This document shows positions 1-9,104 of a DNA stretch of 64,000 nucleotides, piece by piece. The notes below the pieces were generated by a model, which ran no database searches, was not told the origin of the DNA, and saw only the letters and a program-made list of their open reading frames with translations. The first letter of the stretch is position 1; the number at the start of each line of letters is the position of its first letter. A program made the translations under genes and the position numbers. Source of the stretch: Dulcicalothrix desertica PCC 7102 (GTDB lineage: Bacteria > Cyanobacteriota > Cyanobacteriia > Cyanobacteriales > Nostocaceae); the NCBI RefSeq assembly GCF_003991905.1, contig NZ_RSCL01000009.1, positions 181,894 through 245,893 of the forward strand, read 5' to 3'.

Positions 1-1
1 A

Positions 2-238
2 GCTATTGCCGGATTCATTCCAACAATGTATGATTCCCGTACTGCTCAAGAAAGCAGAACTAGTAAAGCAATTTTTGAACAGTTATCACCCCTTGCTACG
101 GTCTTTGACCCGATACCAAAAACAATTGCATTTGCCGACGCTAGCGAAGCGCGACTACCTATTGCTTTATCTAGTCCTAAAAATCCAGCCGTTGAAGTTC
201 TCAAAAAAACAGCTTCTAAATTAGAGAAACTCAAGTGA
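2..238 (+). CDS. parA: ParA-family partition ATPase, C-terminal end
   Basis: Only the last 78 codons are inside the window. The frame is open from base 2 and ends in TGA. Residues such as GFIPTMYDSRTAQES followed by FDPIPKTIAFADASE match the C-terminal half of ParA/Soj Walker-type ATPases, which position DNA by ATP-dependent binding and are stimulated by ParB. The stop overlaps the GTG start of the next gene in GTGA, so the two are probably translationally coupled. The Walker motifs lie upstream of the window, so the assignment rests on this C-terminal pattern and on the parB neighbour. Confidence 0.8.
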   Translation, partial: AIAGFIPTMYDSRTAQESRTSKAIFEQLSPLATVFDPIPKTIAFADASEARLPIALSSPKNPAVEVLKKTASKLEKLK

Positions 239-1194
239 AAACCAAAAAAGAACTACCCTACACAAGTCAACTCAAAGGAGTGGCCGCTTTACTCAGTAAC
301 CAAAGCGGTGCCTATGATAATGAAGTTCAAGAAATCAGAACCAACAGCATTCCCATTTCTCTCATTAACTTACCACCTTCTCAACCTCGACATTACTTTG
401 ACGAGCAAAAGCTATATGAACTGGCTCGCTCAATCGAAAAATTTGGAGTCCTCGAACCATTATTAGTTAGACCAGTAGCTAATAACAGATACGAACTAAT
501 TTCTGGAGAAAGGCGCCTGCGAGCCTCCAAAATTGCCGAACTCACAGAAGTACCCGTCAATATTCTCGACCTCGACGACTACACCACCGCTCAAGTCCGT
601 CTCGTCGAAAACCTTCAACGCGAAGACCTCAACCCAGTCGAAGAAGCGAGTGCGATAATTTCACTGCTCGCAATACAACTTCACAAACAAGAAAGTGAAA
701 TTACAAGCCACTTCTATAGAATGCGTAACGCATGTGACAGAGGTGATGATTCCCAGAAGGAAAACGTTTTCTCCCAACCAGAGAGTATCGCAATTCAAGA
801 ACTCTTCAAAACCCTAGGGCGCCTGACATGGGAATCATTCATTAAAGTTCGCTTACCATTACTAAACTTACCAGACGACGTATTAAAAATACTCAGTAGT
901 GGTAAATTAGAATATACCAAAGCGTTAGCAATATCTAGAATCAAAGACCCAAAACAACAAGCATCATTATTAGAAAAAGCAGTTGCCGAAGATTTATCAT
1001 TGTCAGCAATAAAAAATCTGATTCGCGAACTCTCGGCGCCTGCAACAGGTAATAATGAAACAGCAACTCTTAAAGAACGCTACAAAACCCTATCAAGCCA
1101 ATTTCTGAAAGCAAAATTATGGGACAATCCCAAAAAGCGTAAGCAACTAGAAAAAATGCTCGCCACCATCGAAACCATGCTAAACGAAGATTAG
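235..1194 (+). CDS. parB: ParB-like partition protein
   Basis: A 319-residue ParB/Spo0J homologue that would bind a centromere-like site and act with ParA. The N-terminal ParB/Srx domain is clear: the GERRLRAS box lies at residues 91-98, and the ENLQREDLNPVEEA segment at 125-138 leads into the helix-turn-helix. About 50 extra residues at 150-200 are inserted in the HTH region compared with short chromosomal ParB proteins; longer cyanobacterial, often plasmid-type, ParB proteins can look like this. The start is GTG, overlapping parA. The coding region ends exactly where a nonamer repeat hairpin begins. Whether it serves the chromosome or an integrated replicon cannot be told from here. Confidence 0.85.
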   Translation: MKTKKELPYTSQLKGVAALLSNQSGAYDNEVQEIRTNSIPISLINLPPSQPRHYFDEQKLYELARSIEKFGVLEPLLVRPVANNRYELISGERRLRASKIAELTEVPVNILDLDDYTTAQVRLVENLQREDLNPVEEASAIISLLAIQLHKQESEITSHFYRMRNACDRGDDSQKENVFSQPESIAIQELFKTLGRLTWESFIKVRLPLLNLPDDVLKILSSGKLEYTKALAISRIKDPKQQASLLEKAVAEDLSLSAIKNLIRELSAPATGNNETATLKERYKTLSSQFLKAKLWDNPKKRKQLEKMLATIETMLNED

Positions 1195-1289
1195 CAACGG
1201 ATACAACGGATGTAACGGATGGGTTATTTTAGAGGGCAAATCCTTGTTTGTGACAGATAACTTATCCGTTACATCCGTTCATCCGTTGC
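1194..1289. repeat. Inverted nonamer repeats after parB
   Basis: The left arm at 1194-1222 is built from near-copies of the nonamer TAACGGATG. The right arm at 1264-1289 carries the reverse complement, so the stretch can fold into a long stem with a loop of about 40 bases. The arm starts on the last base of the parB stop codon. The same nonamers occur near 24.0, 35.2, 41.0 and 47.5 kb, each at or near a gene 3' end. It may act as a transcription terminator or RNA stabiliser, which is inference. Confidence 0.8.
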
Positions 1290-1477
1290 CAGGATATCTA
1301 TCTTAAGATAGTAAGCATAGTTACTTACCTCTCCTAAAGATAGTAATTTAAATCAACTAAAGACTGATTACATAACCATTTGCAAAAGTACATAATTTAG
1401 CTCAATAGCAGTGCTGAAGCGGCATTTTTCGCATATCCTGCTTTACTACTTCTTTATTAAACAAATACTTAAAAAAT

Positions 1478-2959
1478 ATGACCGCAGTAAATGGTGTAAT
1501 GATGCAATACTTCCACTGGTACAATCCAGAGGATGGTAGTTTATGGAAACAAGTCGCTGAAAATTCCGAAGAATTAGCGAAAATTGGTGTAACATCGCTT
1601 TGGCTACCCCCTGCTTATAAAGGTACAGGTGGTGGAATGGATGTTGGTTATGGTGTTTATGATTTGTTTGACTTAGGTGAGTTTGACCAAAAAGGTTCTG
1701 TGCGGACAAAATACGGAACCAAAGAAGAGTATTTGCACGCGATAAAAACCGCACAAAAAGCAGGCATTAGAATATATGCTGATGCTGTATTCAATCATAA
1801 AATGGGCGCTGACCATGAAGAAGAAGCAGAAGCAACACCCTTTAATCCCGACAACCGTGGTGATGTAGTTGGAGAATATCAAAACATTAAGGCTTGGACA
1901 CATTTTACTTTCCCAGGTCGCAATGGTAAATATTCCACTATGGAATGGCATTGGTGGCACTTCGATGCAATCGATTACAATGCTTACAATGGGGAAGCAA
2001 ACGCAATTTATTTACTTAGAGATAAAGAATTTGACCACAACGTTGATTTAGAAAAAGGCAATTTTGACTATTTGATGGGTTGTGATTTAGATATGGACAA
2101 CCCAGAAGTCAAAGGAGAGTTAAAGTATTGGGGTGAGTGGTATTTAGATACTACTAACGTTGATGGCTTTCGCTTTGATGCTGTCAAACATGTATCATCA
2201 CATTTCTTTTTGGAATGGTTGGAACATGTCCGCAACTATGTACAACGTGAAGTTTTTGCAGTCGGTGAGTATTGGTCATATGATGTAGAGGCTTTACACA
2301 ACTTTATTTCTGTCACCAATGGTAAAGTAACATTATTTGACGCACCTCTTCACTACAACTTCCACGTTGCTAGTAAATCTGGTAATAACTACGATTTACG
2401 AACCATTTTTGATAATACACTAGTACAGCAACAACCTACTTTAGCTGTAACTTTAGTAGATAATCATGATTCTCAACCTTTACAGTCTTTAGAGTCAGTC
2501 GTTGAATCTTGGTTTAAACCATTAGCATATGCGTTAATCTTACTGCGTCGCGATGGATATCCATGCATATTCTATCCTGATTACTACGGCGCCCATTACA
2601 AAGACTATGCGAATGATGGAAATGAGTACGAAATTTGGATAGATAGTCACAAGTGGTTAATTGATAAATATTTATTTGCGCGTCAAACATACGCATACGG
2701 CGACCAGTATGATTATTTTGACCATGCAAACACAATTGGTTGGACTAGACTAGGTGACGAAGAGCATCCAGGTGGAATGGCAGTTGTAGTCAGTAACGGT
2801 AGTGAAGGTACTAAGTACATGGAAGTCGGACAACCTAACTGTACTTATATAGACATTACCGAACATATCAGCGAACCTGTTACGACTAACGAAGAAGGTT
2901 GGGCAGAATTCGGTTGTCCTGCGGGTTCAGTCTCGGTATGGGTTCCTCAAAAAGCATAG
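1478..2959 (+). CDS. Alpha-amylase, GH13 family (cytoplasmic type)
   Basis: A 493-residue glycoside hydrolase of family GH13, expected to hydrolyse alpha-1,4-glucans such as glycogen or maltodextrins. The catalytic residues are visible: nucleophile D234 in GFRFDAVKH, acid/base E264 in VGEYW, and D331 in VDNHDS. The N-terminus MTAVNGVMMQYFHWY is the typical start of the intracellular GH13_5 amylases, and no signal peptide is present, so it should work in the cytoplasm on storage glycogen. Length is normal for the family. It is monocistronic, with its own terminator at 2991-3018. Confidence 0.93.
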   Translation: MTAVNGVMMQYFHWYNPEDGSLWKQVAENSEELAKIGVTSLWLPPAYKGTGGGMDVGYGVYDLFDLGEFDQKGSVRTKYGTKEEYLHAIKTAQKAGIRIYADAVFNHKMGADHEEEAEATPFNPDNRGDVVGEYQNIKAWTHFTFPGRNGKYSTMEWHWWHFDAIDYNAYNGEANAIYLLRDKEFDHNVDLEKGNFDYLMGCDLDMDNPEVKGELKYWGEWYLDTTNVDGFRFDAVKHVSSHFFLEWLEHVRNYVQREVFAVGEYWSYDVEALHNFISVTNGKVTLFDAPLHYNFHVASKSGNNYDLRTIFDNTLVQQQPTLAVTLVDNHDSQPLQSLESVVESWFKPLAYALILLRRDGYPCIFYPDYYGAHYKDYANDGNEYEIWIDSHKWLIDKYLFARQTYAYGDQYDYFDHANTIGWTRLGDEEHPGGMAVVVSNGSEGTKYMEVGQPNCTYIDITEHISEPVTTNEEGWAEFGCPAGSVSVWVPQKA

Positions 2960-2990
2960 AATTATCAAGTCTAAATTTAAGCCAATTCTT

Positions 2991-3018
2991 GAGATGTGGT
3001 GTACCACGTCTCTTTTTT
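2991..3018 (+). terminator. Rho-independent terminator of the amylase gene
   Basis: A nine-base stem (GAGATGTGG with CCACGTCTC, one G-T pair), a four-base loop and six T residues follow the amylase stop by about 30 bases. Confidence 0.85.
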
Positions 3019-3092
3019 ATGTCGGAGGGTATATGCTGGCGCCTAATTATTTAATTCAAAATTGTTAATGATAAAGAATATAATTTAATAAT

Positions 3093-3869
3093 ATGAAGCT
3101 CTTAAATAAAGTTGCAGTTATAACTGGCGGTGGTTCTGGAATTGGTCGTGCTACAGCAGTTTTGTTAGCTTCAGAAGGAGCAAAAATTGTGATTATTGAC
3201 CGTAATATCGAAGCAGCAGATGAAACAGTCAGCAAAATTCAACATGCTGAAGGTATAGCTATAGCGATTGCTGCTAATATTGCCGATGCTAATCAAATGC
3301 AGCAAGCATTTAAAAAAATTATTGATGAATTTGAAAGAATTGATATATTATTTGTGAATGCGGGTATTAATGGAGTATGGGCGCCAATAGAAGATATTGA
3401 AATCGACGAGTGGCAACAAACAATCGATATTAATTTGAATGGCACATTTTTAACTTTAAAGTATGCAGTGCCTCATCTCAAAAAACAAGGTGGCTCAATC
3501 ATAATCACATCATCCATCAACGGTACCCGCAGCTTCCGAAAAGTAGGCGCCACTGCATATGCATGTACTAAATCGGCTCAAGTAACTTTAGCAAAAATGT
3601 TAGCACTCGAACTAGCTGCCAATCAAATTCGAGTTAATGTAATATGTCCAGGTGGAGTATTAACAGGTATTGAAGAAAGCGTTACCAAACGTCACCTAGA
3701 TTGGATACCAAATTTAGGCGAATTTATCAAAGATAATATTCCCCTGACAAAAAATACTGCCCTCGGTAGCGAAGATGTAGCAGAACTCGTATTATTCCTA
3801 GCATCAGACGCATCTAGATATATTACAGGTACCGAAGTCTGGATTGACGGTGGAGGTTCTTTATCTTAA
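3093..3869 (+). CDS. Short-chain dehydrogenase/reductase
   Basis: A 258-residue classical SDR, an NAD(P)-dependent oxidoreductase of unknown substrate. The cofactor motif TGGGSGIG lies at residues 11-18. The active-site set is complete: N114, S140 or S141, Y156 and K160 in YACTK. D36 at the end of the second strand (IIDRN) favours NAD(H) over NADP(H). The end (GTEVWIDGGGSLS) is typical of the family. It stands alone between the amylase terminator and a repeat block. Its stop codon falls within the first copy of a TCTTAA tandem repeat. Confidence 0.9.
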   Translation: MKLLNKVAVITGGGSGIGRATAVLLASEGAKIVIIDRNIEAADETVSKIQHAEGIAIAIAANIADANQMQQAFKKIIDEFERIDILFVNAGINGVWAPIEDIEIDEWQQTIDINLNGTFLTLKYAVPHLKKQGGSIIITSSINGTRSFRKVGATAYACTKSAQVTLAKMLALELAANQIRVNVICPGGVLTGIEESVTKRHLDWIPNLGEFIKDNIPLTKNTALGSEDVAELVLFLASDASRYITGTEVWIDGGGSLS

Positions 3870-3887
3870 TCTTAATCTTAATCTTAA
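3864..3887. repeat. Tandem hexamer TCTTAA x4 at the SDR stop codon
   Basis: Four perfect copies of TCTTAA. The first contains the TAA stop of the SDR gene at 3867-3869, so the others add only new stops downstream. Confidence 0.9.
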
Positions 3888-3900
3888 TGTTTACATCTAT

Positions 3901-3934
3901 CTTGTGGAGCGGGCATCCCTGCCCGCCCCGCCCG
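3901..3934. repeat. Hairpin repeat, GGGCATCCnTGCCC family
   Basis: CTTGTGGAGCGGGCATCCCT followed by GCCCGC forms a stem (GCGGGCA with TGCCCGC). Relatives are at 20277, 21356, 28535, 55691 and 56547, all in spacers near gene ends. Confidence 0.85.
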
Positions 3935-3976
3935 TAGTGAAGCGCTCAAAATGACAATTTGCTCAACTAATCACAA

Positions 3977-4279
3977 TTATGAAGCAATAGCTTGGGGTTC
4001 TGGTTTGGGTTTTTTCTCAAATACTTGTATATTTGGTTCAGTCAATACAAACCCCGATTCAGTATTCTCACCCATTTTACCAGCAATTGCAGCTACCCAC
4101 ATTGGATAGTTTGCTTGAGCATCTTCTAACTTTTTAAAAACTTTTGGCTTTACAGTAATGCTGACAACTCGACCATCACAGTCGATATCAAAGGATTTCC
4201 AGTTATTCTCCACCGTTTTAACTGCGGCTGGAAATTCATTAATTTTGATAGTGACTTCCAGTTTTCCTTGTGTAGTCAT
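3977..4279 (-). CDS. Conserved small protein, sometimes named FinO-like
   Basis: A 100-residue acidic-to-neutral soluble protein (MTTQGKLEVTIKINEFP...) with a lysine- and proline-rich tail. It resembles a small family common in filamentous cyanobacteria that databases sometimes label 'fertility inhibition FinO-like'. I recall that label rather than see FinO chemistry in the sequence, so an RNA-chaperone role is unproven. The compact alternation of beta-prone segments and the VFKKLEDAQANYPMWVAAIAGKMG core suggest a single small domain. It is transcribed away from the SDR gene, after the large CHAT gene on the same strand but with about 150 bases between. Confidence 0.6.
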   Translation of the reverse strand: MTTQGKLEVTIKINEFPAAVKTVENNWKSFDIDCDGRVVSITVKPKVFKKLEDAQANYPMWVAAIAGKMGENTESGFVLTEPNIQVFEKKPKPEPQAIAS

Positions 4280-4436
4280 AATGTTCTAATGGAATCAAAT
4301 TACACACGTGTTTTTTGTTTTTAGAGTTTTCTATTACTCTCAAACACAAAAATTGTTACATCCAAAATTCAATTGGTGGTTTTATACTTACAAAATTTTA
4401 CAAATAAAATTAATTGGCGCCGACTGAACAGTTACA

Positions 4437-7226
4437 TCAAATAGGTTTAAAATCATACTGGTCTTGCCCGTCTTTGTTGACACCAATTTTTTCAACTTTA
4501 CCTATGACACCAAATTTGGAGTTTGCGTCAATTTTACGGTCGCCCTCTTCAAATCTGATATTGTCATTGAAGGCGCCTTGTGCAGAAAAGCCAGGAGCAG
4601 ATATAATTCTCTGTAAATCTTGGCGAATATTTTCTTTTGAGTTTTGTAACTGCTGACTTTTATCTAATGCTGTGGTAATTACTTTAGTTGCATCATATGT
4701 TGTAGCAGTACGCCAGTTGATAGGAGCATTACCCCAAAAAGCTTTAGCTTGTTTTTCAAATTCGGTTGGCTGTTGACGATTTCTTAACCAATGTACCGCA
4801 ATAATTAAATTTTTAGATTTTTCCTTTAAATATAAGGTGTCTGAGCTATACATTGTATCTCCACCTAAAACTTGAATTTTATCACTGTCATTCAAAGCTT
4901 TTAATAAATCTAATGCTTTTGGAGAGTCATTTGAACCAGGTACTACTAACAAAGCTCCTGCTTGACCTCTAATTGCATTTAAACAATCAGTTTGGTCAAA
5001 ATTACTACTATTAAAAATGCACTTCATATTGTCATTAAAATAAAGACTCTTATCATTTAGTTTGTTTATAAAGTCATTTCTATAAAGCTTACTATATTCA
5101 GAATTATTACTATAAGCAATAGCAAATTTTTGATTAACGTTGTTTTTCCAGTAATCAAATAATGTGTCAATGGCAACCATATCATTTGCTGGAGTACGAA
5201 AAATATATTTACCTAAAAAATATGTGCGATGATTTTTAACTGAGTCTCTAACCGCAGTACTAATAGGAGATATTGCCACTATTCTATTTTCGTCGTATAC
5301 ATTACCCGCTTTGGCTGTTGTGTTACTGGTAGAATGACCAACGACTGCTAGAAAATCTTGTTGAACAATTTCTTGAGCTACTTTGGTTGCTAAATCATCT
5401 TTACTTCCATCTCCAAAAACCGCTACCCGCAACATTCTATCTTTTATTCCGCCTTTACAATTTACCTCGTTTTGGACTTGTGCTACTCCTCGCAACATTT
5501 CTAAGGCTATATCAGGTTTAGCTGCTTCAGCAAAACTAAGTGGAATTACAACAGCAATTTCAATAGGATTATTTTGAGATTGTGGTAAAGTGCATTTATT
5601 TTTCTCTACATCAAGTTTTTGACCCAGAAATTTAATTTTACTTGAATATTCTTCTTTGGGGTAGTAGCTGATAGCATTATTTAAATAAATTCTTGCTTCT
5701 GGGTCATTTAGATTATTTGAAAGTGATGTCGAAAAATAGTTAATAGCTTTATCTAATTTCAATATTGCAGAGCTTTTATCGTTTTTTAAAAAGTCTAGAG
5801 CTTCTTTAAAAGCTTTGGCGCCGTTTTCTCTGGTATTATTGTTATTGTTTAAAACGGTAAAAAACTTTTGCCCGTAGCTTGATAAACTGACTTGTGCTTG
5901 TGTCATTGGTGTCTGAACTAGCGTTTTATTCGTAGGTATTAGTTTTGGTGGCTCCGAATCTGTTACAATTTTTGGATAATTCTGTAAAACTAAAATTAAA
6001 ACAAACGAGAATAGTGATAATGCCATTAAACCTAATAAAATCTTCGTGCGACGAGAAGTACTAGCAACAAAACGTTGAATACTAGATAGCCATGAAAGAA
6101 TTTTTGACCTTTTAGACCACCGTAATGGTTCGGCATTACGATTTTGATAAATAACAGGTAGCCAAGAAGCACACGGGTAACGACCTTCTAATGCTTCTAA
6201 ACGTTCACAAGCTTCTCGCACTGATGAATACAGTGATTTTCCTGTGGTAAAACATTCTAAAAAATATTGTAAAAATTTGCGTGCGACTTCATCGGGCACC
6301 AGTTCCCGCATTACAATAATTTGCGGGACTTTAACGTTATCTAGAACTGCCGCTAAACCAAGTCCATCACAAGAATTAAAAATAGCTAACTTTAAACCCT
6401 TCTTGACTGCTTTCTTTAAACTTTGCTTTAAATCTCTAAGCGATAAATGCTCAGTATCGTTAATCGCTAATTCTCCACTTTTTAACCCTGGATGACTAGA
6501 ACTATGACCAGCAAAGAATAATACATCCCACTTTTGGTTCCAAAGCTCGTCACTTAATTGTTCTCTGGTTGGTTTTGTAATTTGTGTAACTTCTGCTCCT
6601 TTCGCTCTTAAACTATTCAATAACTGTTTATCTTCTTTTAGCTTTAGTCCCTCATCGCTACCACCAAACACAGCCAATATTCTCACTGGATATCTTAACG
6701 GTGGATTCGCTGGAGTATCTTGAAGACTTAATGCAAAATATGTATTCTCCCGGTTTTCAAATAAATCCCACAAATGCCAAGGTAGCTTTTTCAAACAAGC
6801 ACTATCTATTTGCGAATTACCAATTTGTGTATTATTTTTCTGAATGTTATCAAAGTGAAATATAACCCGAAAAAATTCATCGCTTTTGAAAGTATTCTCT
6901 ATTTTCAGCCTTATTTCTTGCCACCCAAACTGAGCCAACCATAAAATAAAGCTGTCTTGCAATCTCTCTGCTGCTGTCTGACAGTCTTCCACTAACGAAC
7001 AATTTGTAATTTGAGCAGGGGGCATGGTAATGGGAGCAAAATTAAACTTGCTCCCTAGTTGGTGGTACGATGTGGCAAACTCTTCATATAACCGAGGTAT
7101 ATCTGGCGCCGCAGCCACATTAAAATGATAATCAAAATCATTCATTCCCTTACGGATGCGTAAATCGACTCTAAATCCTCCATCAAAGCTGCCGCTATTA
7201 ATGATAACTATAGCTAAGTTGCTCAT
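4437..7226 (-). CDS. CHAT protease domain fused to a LivK-like periplasmic ligand-binding receptor
   Basis: A 929-residue membrane protein with an unusual order of domains. Residues 1-175 are an N-terminal module ending in LPWHLWDLF. Residues about 180-365 are a CHAT (caspase-like) domain with H241 in FFAGHSSS and C286 in NSCDG as the likely catalytic pair. One membrane helix follows at about 395-415, then a short helical, TPR-like stretch at 465-525. From about residue 555 to the end is a type I periplasmic binding protein domain of the LivK/branched-chain amino acid receptor type (IEIAVVIPLS, AVVGHSTSNTTA, AISPIST). The CHAT part should be cytoplasmic and the receptor outside. By inference, binding of a small ligand would control a cytoplasmic protease. 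It is monocistronic, and no CHAT substrate gene is adjacent. Confidence 0.85.
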   Translation of the reverse strand: MSNLAIVIINSGSFDGGFRVDLRIRKGMNDFDYHFNVAAAPDIPRLYEEFATSYHQLGSKFNFAPITMPPAQITNCSLVEDCQTAAERLQDSFILWLAQFGWQEIRLKIENTFKSDEFFRVIFHFDNIQKNNTQIGNSQIDSACLKKLPWHLWDLFENRENTYFALSLQDTPANPPLRYPVRILAVFGGSDEGLKLKEDKQLLNSLRAKGAEVTQITKPTREQLSDELWNQKWDVLFFAGHSSSHPGLKSGELAINDTEHLSLRDLKQSLKKAVKKGLKLAIFNSCDGLGLAAVLDNVKVPQIIVMRELVPDEVARKFLQYFLECFTTGKSLYSSVREACERLEALEGRYPCASWLPVIYQNRNAEPLRWSKRSKILSWLSSIQRFVASTSRRTKILLGLMALSLFSFVLILVLQNYPKIVTDSEPPKLIPTNKTLVQTPMTQAQVSLSSYGQKFFTVLNNNNNTRENGAKAFKEALDFLKNDKSSAILKLDKAINYFSTSLSNNLNDPEARIYLNNAISYYPKEEYSSKIKFLGQKLDVEKNKCTLPQSQNNPIEIAVVIPLSFAEAAKPDIALEMLRGVAQVQNEVNCKGGIKDRMLRVAVFGDGSKDDLATKVAQEIVQQDFLAVVGHSTSNTTAKAGNVYDENRIVAISPISTAVRDSVKNHRTYFLGKYIFRTPANDMVAIDTLFDYWKNNVNQKFAIAYSNNSEYSKLYRNDFINKLNDKSLYFNDNMKCIFNSSNFDQTDCLNAIRGQAGALLVVPGSNDSPKALDLLKALNDSDKIQVLGGDTMYSSDTLYLKEKSKNLIIAVHWLRNRQQPTEFEKQAKAFWGNAPINWRTATTYDATKVITTALDKSQQLQNSKENIRQDLQRIISAPGFSAQGAFNDNIRFEEGDRKIDANSKFGVIGKVEKIGVNKDGQDQYDFKPI

Positions 7227-7476
7227 ATTACATATATATAGATATTTAAAGGCACTGGTCTTTTGGAGAGATTATATATATGTATCTATTTTATAGACGT
7301 ATTGCTTGTACTGTAGCTATTTTCTTAGAGTTAGATTACGTATTTTCAGGTAAAAAGAGACTTATTTGTCAAGGTTTGTTGACACATACGTCAAATTATA
7401 CTTGGCTATTAATATGAAAGTCACGCACATTTTTAATCCCTCTAGCCTCTCGAATTTTGGGAATTAGGGGATAAAA

Positions 7477-8940
7477 TTACCCAATAGGATTTACATCATC
7501 AACAAACTTAAGCATATCAGCCATTGAAAATGTACCGTGTACCTTAGCAGGTAACGTTGGTTTCCATTCAGGGTTACGTGCTATAAACGAACTACTATCA
7601 GCTTCTAGCAATCCAACAAACACCTCAGCCAAAATACGACTTCCAACTTGACCTAAACGTAACCCTTTACCTTGAACTTGTGCTTCTTTGAGAATGTAAT
7701 ACCATAAAGGTGATTCTACGTGCAAATTGTGCTTCGCTGCAACGGCGCCATCTTTACCTTGAGCAATTTCAGCAGGAGATAAAGGTTTGAATCTCATAAA
7801 CCGAGCAACACTTTGACCCGATGGTAGACCCATGCTACGACCGCGTAACAAATTTCTAACACTTAAAGAAGTAGGCGCCGGAATATTTGGTATATTTTTG
7901 AGAGGGTCAACTAAAGATGTGTCTAATTTGCGGCTAGGATTAGTTGCTACATTCGAGTCAATATCAAAGAATCTTCTCCAGTCAATAATCCAGTCACTAG
8001 GAACTGGAACATTTATGGCGCCGTCTCGGTTAGACTTAGCAGTAAAAGTAAATAATAAATCTAGTGTTGCAGGTACTACTCCACCAGGAAGAGGAGTAAA
8101 AACTCTGTTGTAATCATATACCGCGCGTATCATACTGTGTCCGAGACGGAAAGCAGCCACAGAAAATTCTACAGGAATAAAAGGTTGCTCTTTAAATTTA
8201 AAGAATCTTCTACCGTTTTTCAACACAGACTCTAATTGGTCTTTGTCAATAACGCGCGCGAGGAAGTCAAAGAGTACTATCCACTGGTAATGCCAAATAA
8301 CCAACTCTCTTGCTTGCTCAAAAATTGGTTTATCTATAGAATGAAGTGCTTTGATACTACCATCTCTCAAACCTGCAACAACTTTGTTATGGAACTTCAA
8401 AAAAGCCAAGTGAAGCTGTGCAACTATTAAATTCTCATCGTTACGCGAATCACCAAGAATTGCTAAACCGCTTTTTACGCGCGGTAAATCATTAGGGAAC
8501 CCAGGTGGAATGCTAGGGTCTCCTCCTCCTTGTGAAGTTTCGCCAATTAAAAATAAGCTAGGGTCATCTAAACGATAAAGATAAGGCTGTGCTAAAGGTC
8601 CTGAGCCATATATACTATCAAGGTCTAGCATTGGAGTGCGAAAGTTTCTCACAGCCAATGGGTCAACTAAAACTTCTTGTAAACTGCTTGTATCTAAAGT
8701 AATGTCATGGTCTATAAACTGACCAAGGTAAGTATATCCTGCTGGAACTTGATTATTATCGCCTTCTGGTAATTCTGGATTTGGGTCAATCATTGCATTA
8801 CCCAATTCAGTTAGCTTTTCCACGCTGGGAGTAAAAGCAGGAAGTCGAGGGAACAATCTGCCAAATTTACCTGTTTGAGTGAACTCTCCTAGAGGTTGAT
8901 TTTCTCCATTGCGAGCGCTAAATCCGTGTCCTCTTGCCAT
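7477..8940 (-). CDS. Animal-type haem peroxidase
   Basis: A 487-residue member of the animal haem peroxidase (peroxidase-cyclooxygenase) superfamily, which uses hydrogen peroxide to oxidise halides or organic substrates. Key residues are present: distal H78 in GQFIDHD, catalytic R166 in GDSRNDEN, and proximal H268 in RLGHSMIR. There is no signal peptide at the N-terminus (MARGHGFSARNGENQ), so it may be cytoplasmic or leave by another route. About 490 residues is close to the minimal catalytic domain, without the repeat domains seen in large bacterial peroxidases. It stands alone, with about 250 bases of AT-rich DNA before the CHAT gene. Confidence 0.88.
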   Translation of the reverse strand: MARGHGFSARNGENQPLGEFTQTGKFGRLFPRLPAFTPSVEKLTELGNAMIDPNPELPEGDNNQVPAGYTYLGQFIDHDITLDTSSLQEVLVDPLAVRNFRTPMLDLDSIYGSGPLAQPYLYRLDDPSLFLIGETSQGGGDPSIPPGFPNDLPRVKSGLAILGDSRNDENLIVAQLHLAFLKFHNKVVAGLRDGSIKALHSIDKPIFEQARELVIWHYQWIVLFDFLARVIDKDQLESVLKNGRRFFKFKEQPFIPVEFSVAAFRLGHSMIRAVYDYNRVFTPLPGGVVPATLDLLFTFTAKSNRDGAINVPVPSDWIIDWRRFFDIDSNVATNPSRKLDTSLVDPLKNIPNIPAPTSLSVRNLLRGRSMGLPSGQSVARFMRFKPLSPAEIAQGKDGAVAAKHNLHVESPLWYYILKEAQVQGKGLRLGQVGSRILAEVFVGLLEADSSSFIARNPEWKPTLPAKVHGTFSMADMLKFVDDVNPIG

Positions 8941-9104
8941 AATGTATACCTTGTGATTTTTGTTTGATTTTTACTTATTCGTAGTATTGTGCAATCAACA
9001 AGGTATTGGCGGTACCCTTTTGGGTGCTATTTATAGACGATATGGCGCCATACAAACAAAGCAAGCTTTGGCAGGCTATATTTGTATAACTGTTATATTT
9101 TTGC

